A stretch of DNA of 64,000 nucleotides from contig JALMLS010000017.1 of NCBI GenBank assembly GCA_038496445.1, positions 186,001 to 250,000 on the forward strand, in the 5' to 3' direction. Shown here piece after piece: positions 62,201 through 64,000 of the stretch. Origin of the DNA: Trichosphaerium sp. ATCC 40318 (lineage: Eukaryota; Discosea; Flabellinia; Trichosidae). The notes beneath the pieces are model-generated. The model saw only the letters and a program-made list of their open reading frames with translations, was not told where the DNA came from and did not search any database. Position 1 is the stretch's first letter; the number at the start of each line of letters is the position of its first letter. A program made the translations under genes and the position numbers.

Positions 62201-62906
62201 GGTGAATTTGGTGATATTAATACGTCATCCGGAGATGATTGTATCGGTATCATGACAACTTTGGTCACTGGATCTATTAATTGTACGTTAACAACGTCAA
62301 AAAAACCCTTAGCTTCTTATTTCATTCTGTGTTCCAACCAACACAAAGACTAGACTGTTTTCGTATTTTTTTCCTGAAAACTAACACTTTTTTTTTTTCA
62401 CAGCCGATGTCGGTTCAGATTGTCTTGTTTTGGGCGGTGGTAGAGCCGTTAATGTCGATACCGGTGATTCTGATACTGGTGATACTCTTTGTGCCTCCTT
62501 GGTAACTCTAAGTGGTACAATGTCGACTGGAAACACCAACGGAGAGAATTGCGTCATTCTCACAAATACAAACATGCAGTCATTCTCAGGTGGTGAAGGC
62601 GATGATGTTGTTATCATGACAAGAGCCAGTTCAGCTGTAGGCGATATCGATTTGAACGGAGGAAATGATTTCTTAGCCTTTAACGTCTCTTCACGCGCCA
62701 ACACGCTGTCTGGTGGTGATGGAGAAGATATTATCATCGCTACAGGCTCTATTTTCAATAGCGCTGTCGGAAATGACGGAAACGACTGCTTGGAAGCTAC
62801 ATCTAATACTGGACGTATCAGCGGAGGCACTGTTAACGTAAACGGTGGTGGTGATATTGATCTATGTGTTGCTGATTCCACTGCACGTCTTTTCGATTGC
62901 GAGTAA
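59229..62906 (+). CDS. Secreted protein with cysteine-bearing RTX-like GDD repeats
   Basis: ATG at 59229 gives the signal peptide MQRVLLFIALVALAFAQRPF. The N-terminal two thirds are beta-rich, extracellular-looking exons (FSMSSDTGFIGSCSLLYS, RGTGIGNSVDLRINL, NAVRISGSVMGGEKDPDTGV). Then comes a Pro/Thr linker (PTGPPTIAPTATPTT) and a cysteine-dense segment (SCPIRSCSDCSCSMCPQCAN). The C-terminal ~350 residues repeat GDGDDCVDA, EGDDCVEI, GTGDDCVRM, SSGDDCIGI, GGEGDDVVIM, GGDGEDIIIA and GNDGNDCLEA. This is the GGxGxDxUx calcium-binding beta-roll pattern with an inserted cysteine. It ends DSTARLFDCE, TAA at 62904-62906. A calcium-dependent cell-surface or matrix protein is likely. No toxin domain is seen. 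Confidence 0.68.
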
Positions 62907-63593
62907 ACAAAGGATCGTTTACATATTTCAACAACCTATTATTACTCCTTAAAACCCTTCTTCTCATTTCACAACTCGAGAAAATCTGATAGATTGTATT
63001 TTTTGTCCTTTTTTGTCCTTGTTCATAAGACTTTTACTATTTGGACATAAAGCATTAAAAAAATACATTTAAAGAATAGTTTAATATCGTTTTCGTTTAC
63101 TTTGGCTGCTGAGCATTTGTATTTTTGGGAAAGCTTATCGTAATAACCCAACACCCGCACTAAATGTCTAAGCAAATGTAATTAAGAGTGTTGCAGTGCT
63201 TCTCGCTTGTCCTTTTCCTCTTGGAGCGCTGTTGGCCAAATAAGGTGAAAACAATTTCACAACTTACACAAGCAACTGTATCATAAGGTTTACGCGTGTT
63301 CTTAGTTTTCTACATTGTGCAAGTCACAAAATCTAAAAACCTTTCTTTAACTTGCTGTACAGCAAATTTCAACCATCAGATATGTACCAGCAGTACACAA
63401 GAATCACTATGGCACTGGAAATCTAAATACAACGCGTCAATCTAGAAAAAGCAATTTGGAAGTTCGTATTACGTTAAAATACATTTATTGTTATAGGTGT
63501 TACATGGTGTGTGATGTTCTAGCAATGGGTAGCGCTATAGTGGGTAAACCCAAATTGCGTGAACACGCCATTAATGTTCAAGATGAGCTTTTT
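62907..63593. other. Intergenic region, possible small minus-strand gene
   Basis: About 690 bp. On the minus strand a short frame reads LQEEKDKREALQHS and ends in TAA near 63190, which could be the last exon of a small gene with upstream exons near 63290, but I could not assemble a start. The rest, including AT-rich 62940-63100, shows nothing recognisable. Confidence 0.3.
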
Positions 63594-64000
63594 TTACTTT
63601 CTCTTCTTAAACTCGGCTAGTTTGGTTTTAAGGATAGCCTCAACAGCTTCGAGTGCGTTATCGAATACTTTTGAGTCGAACTTTTTCGCGTCATACGCTA
63701 CTTGTAGGAACTGAACCTCTTCTGGTTCCAACGTAAGAGCACCGCTTCCGCAGTTGTTGAAGCCGAAATAGTGTTCGCACAATTTGGTAGCGACTTGCGT
63801 GGCGTCACCGCCTGATGCGTTCTTTTTGTAGCTTATGCTATCCTTGTAGAAGTGAAGGTTCTCTTCTGCGAAGTCCTTAGAGAGGAACTGTTCGAATTGG
63901 CTGTAAGCGTTCGAATCCGCGAGAAGAGATTGAAGATTAGCTGGGAAGGCGCTGTTAGTAGCTTTTTTCTTTCCATGCAAACAACCACAAAATTTGACCC
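63594..64000 (-). CDS. RGS-domain protein, 5' part cut by the window edge
   Basis: The minus-strand frame is open from the right edge to TAA at 63594-63596. It reads CGCLHGKKKATNSAFPANLQ, then SQFEQFLSKDFAEENLHFYK, a typical RGS start (F..FL..EFAEENL.F). YKKNASGG, CEHYFGF, EEVQFLQVAYDAKKFDSKVF and DNALEAVEAILKTKLAEFKK follow. The domain is about the normal 120 residues. RGS proteins accelerate GTP hydrolysis by G-alpha subunits. The cysteines just before the domain could be palmitoylated. No in-frame ATG lies inside the window, so the start is outside it. Confidence 0.7.
   Translation of the reverse strand, partial: VKFCGCLHGKKKATNSAFPANLQSLLADSNAYSQFEQFLSKDFAEENLHFYKDSISYKKNASGGDATQVATKLCEHYFGFNNCGSGALTLEPEEVQFLQVAYDAKKFDSKVFDNALEAVEAILKTKLAEFKKRK

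Noticed and set aside
62381-62881. Long minus-strand Pro/Ser-rich frame opposite the RTX-like repeats
   Set aside because: It is the antisense of GDD/GG repeat codons, which produces SSPSPP patterns without meaning.

Overview
This window comes from the nuclear genome of a eukaryote, most likely a free-living single-celled protist. It is gene-dense and AT-rich (roughly 38% G+C by eye). Almost every gene is broken by many short spliceosomal introns, typically 38-65 nt. The preferred donor is GTACG (also GTGCG, GTAAG, GTATG), the acceptor is AG, and a CTAAC or TTAAC branch-like motif usually lies just upstream of the acceptor. I see no bacterial operons, CRISPR array, rRNA or tRNA. I cannot place the lineage more precisely. 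All exon structures here are read by eye from frame continuity and family motifs, so gene ends are firmer than internal junctions.

Layout. 1-2.4 kb: a truncated exon at the left edge, a GGTATATACC-rich repeat, an unrecognised spliced gene (-) and a small basic protein (+). 2.7-7.9 kb: a large ELYS-like nucleoporin (+). 8.0-12.2 kb: an orphan type I membrane protein (+), an F-box/Kelch protein (-) and a probably N-myristoylated orphan (+). 12.5-16.1 kb: a secreted two-domain beta-helix glycosidase of GH55 type (+). 16.3-19.5 kb: two head-to-head paralogues built of a ~70-residue DWY/YPxxxW repeat. 19.5-23.2 kb: a MIT-AAA ATPase (Vps4/katanin/spastin group), a Rab11-like GTPase with a structured-RNA candidate in one intron, and cytochrome c oxidase subunit VIa (all +). 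23.2-27.4 kb: a small gene and a helicase-less Dicer-like RNase III (-). 27.5-33.9 kb: an orphan membrane protein and a WDR62/MABP1-type WD40 scaffold (+). 34.0-36.9 kb: an F-box protein ending in a PUL domain (+). 37.1-39.4 kb: a third DWY-repeat gene, ending in a restriction-endonuclease-like domain (-). 39.5-41.9 kb: a p47-like UBX protein with a PFU-like region (-). 42.1-43.9 kb: a CobW/ZNG1 GTPase (+). 44.1-49.8 kb: a WW-myosin-MyTH4 motor (+). 50.2-54.4 kb: an intronless secreted pseudokinase, a small protein and a beta-helix membrane protein (+). 54.7-55.5 kb: a glutathione S-transferase (+). 55.7-58.7 kb: an EPL-PHD-ePHD (BRPF/JADE-like) chromatin scaffold with a C-terminal PIP box (-). 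59.2-62.9 kb: a secreted protein with RTX-like, cysteine-bearing GDD repeats (+). 63.6-64 kb: the 3' end of an RGS-domain gene (-).

Functional themes. Membrane traffic is represented by Rab11, the AAA ATPase and the myosin. Ubiquitin/p97 biology is represented by two F-box proteins, a PUL protein and a PFU/UBX protein. Small-RNA biology is represented by the Dicer-like enzyme, chromatin by the ELYS and EPL-PHD proteins, and the cell surface or secreted space by several beta-helix and repeat proteins.

Most notable observations: a Dicer-like protein whose second RNase III domain has lost all four catalytic acidic residues; DWY-repeat proteins, one carrying a nuclease-like domain; GC-AG introns sharing the donor GCACGTGAT amid a general excess of CACGTG; a 7-nt microexon encoding part of a Walker A motif; and a structured element inside a Rab11 intron.
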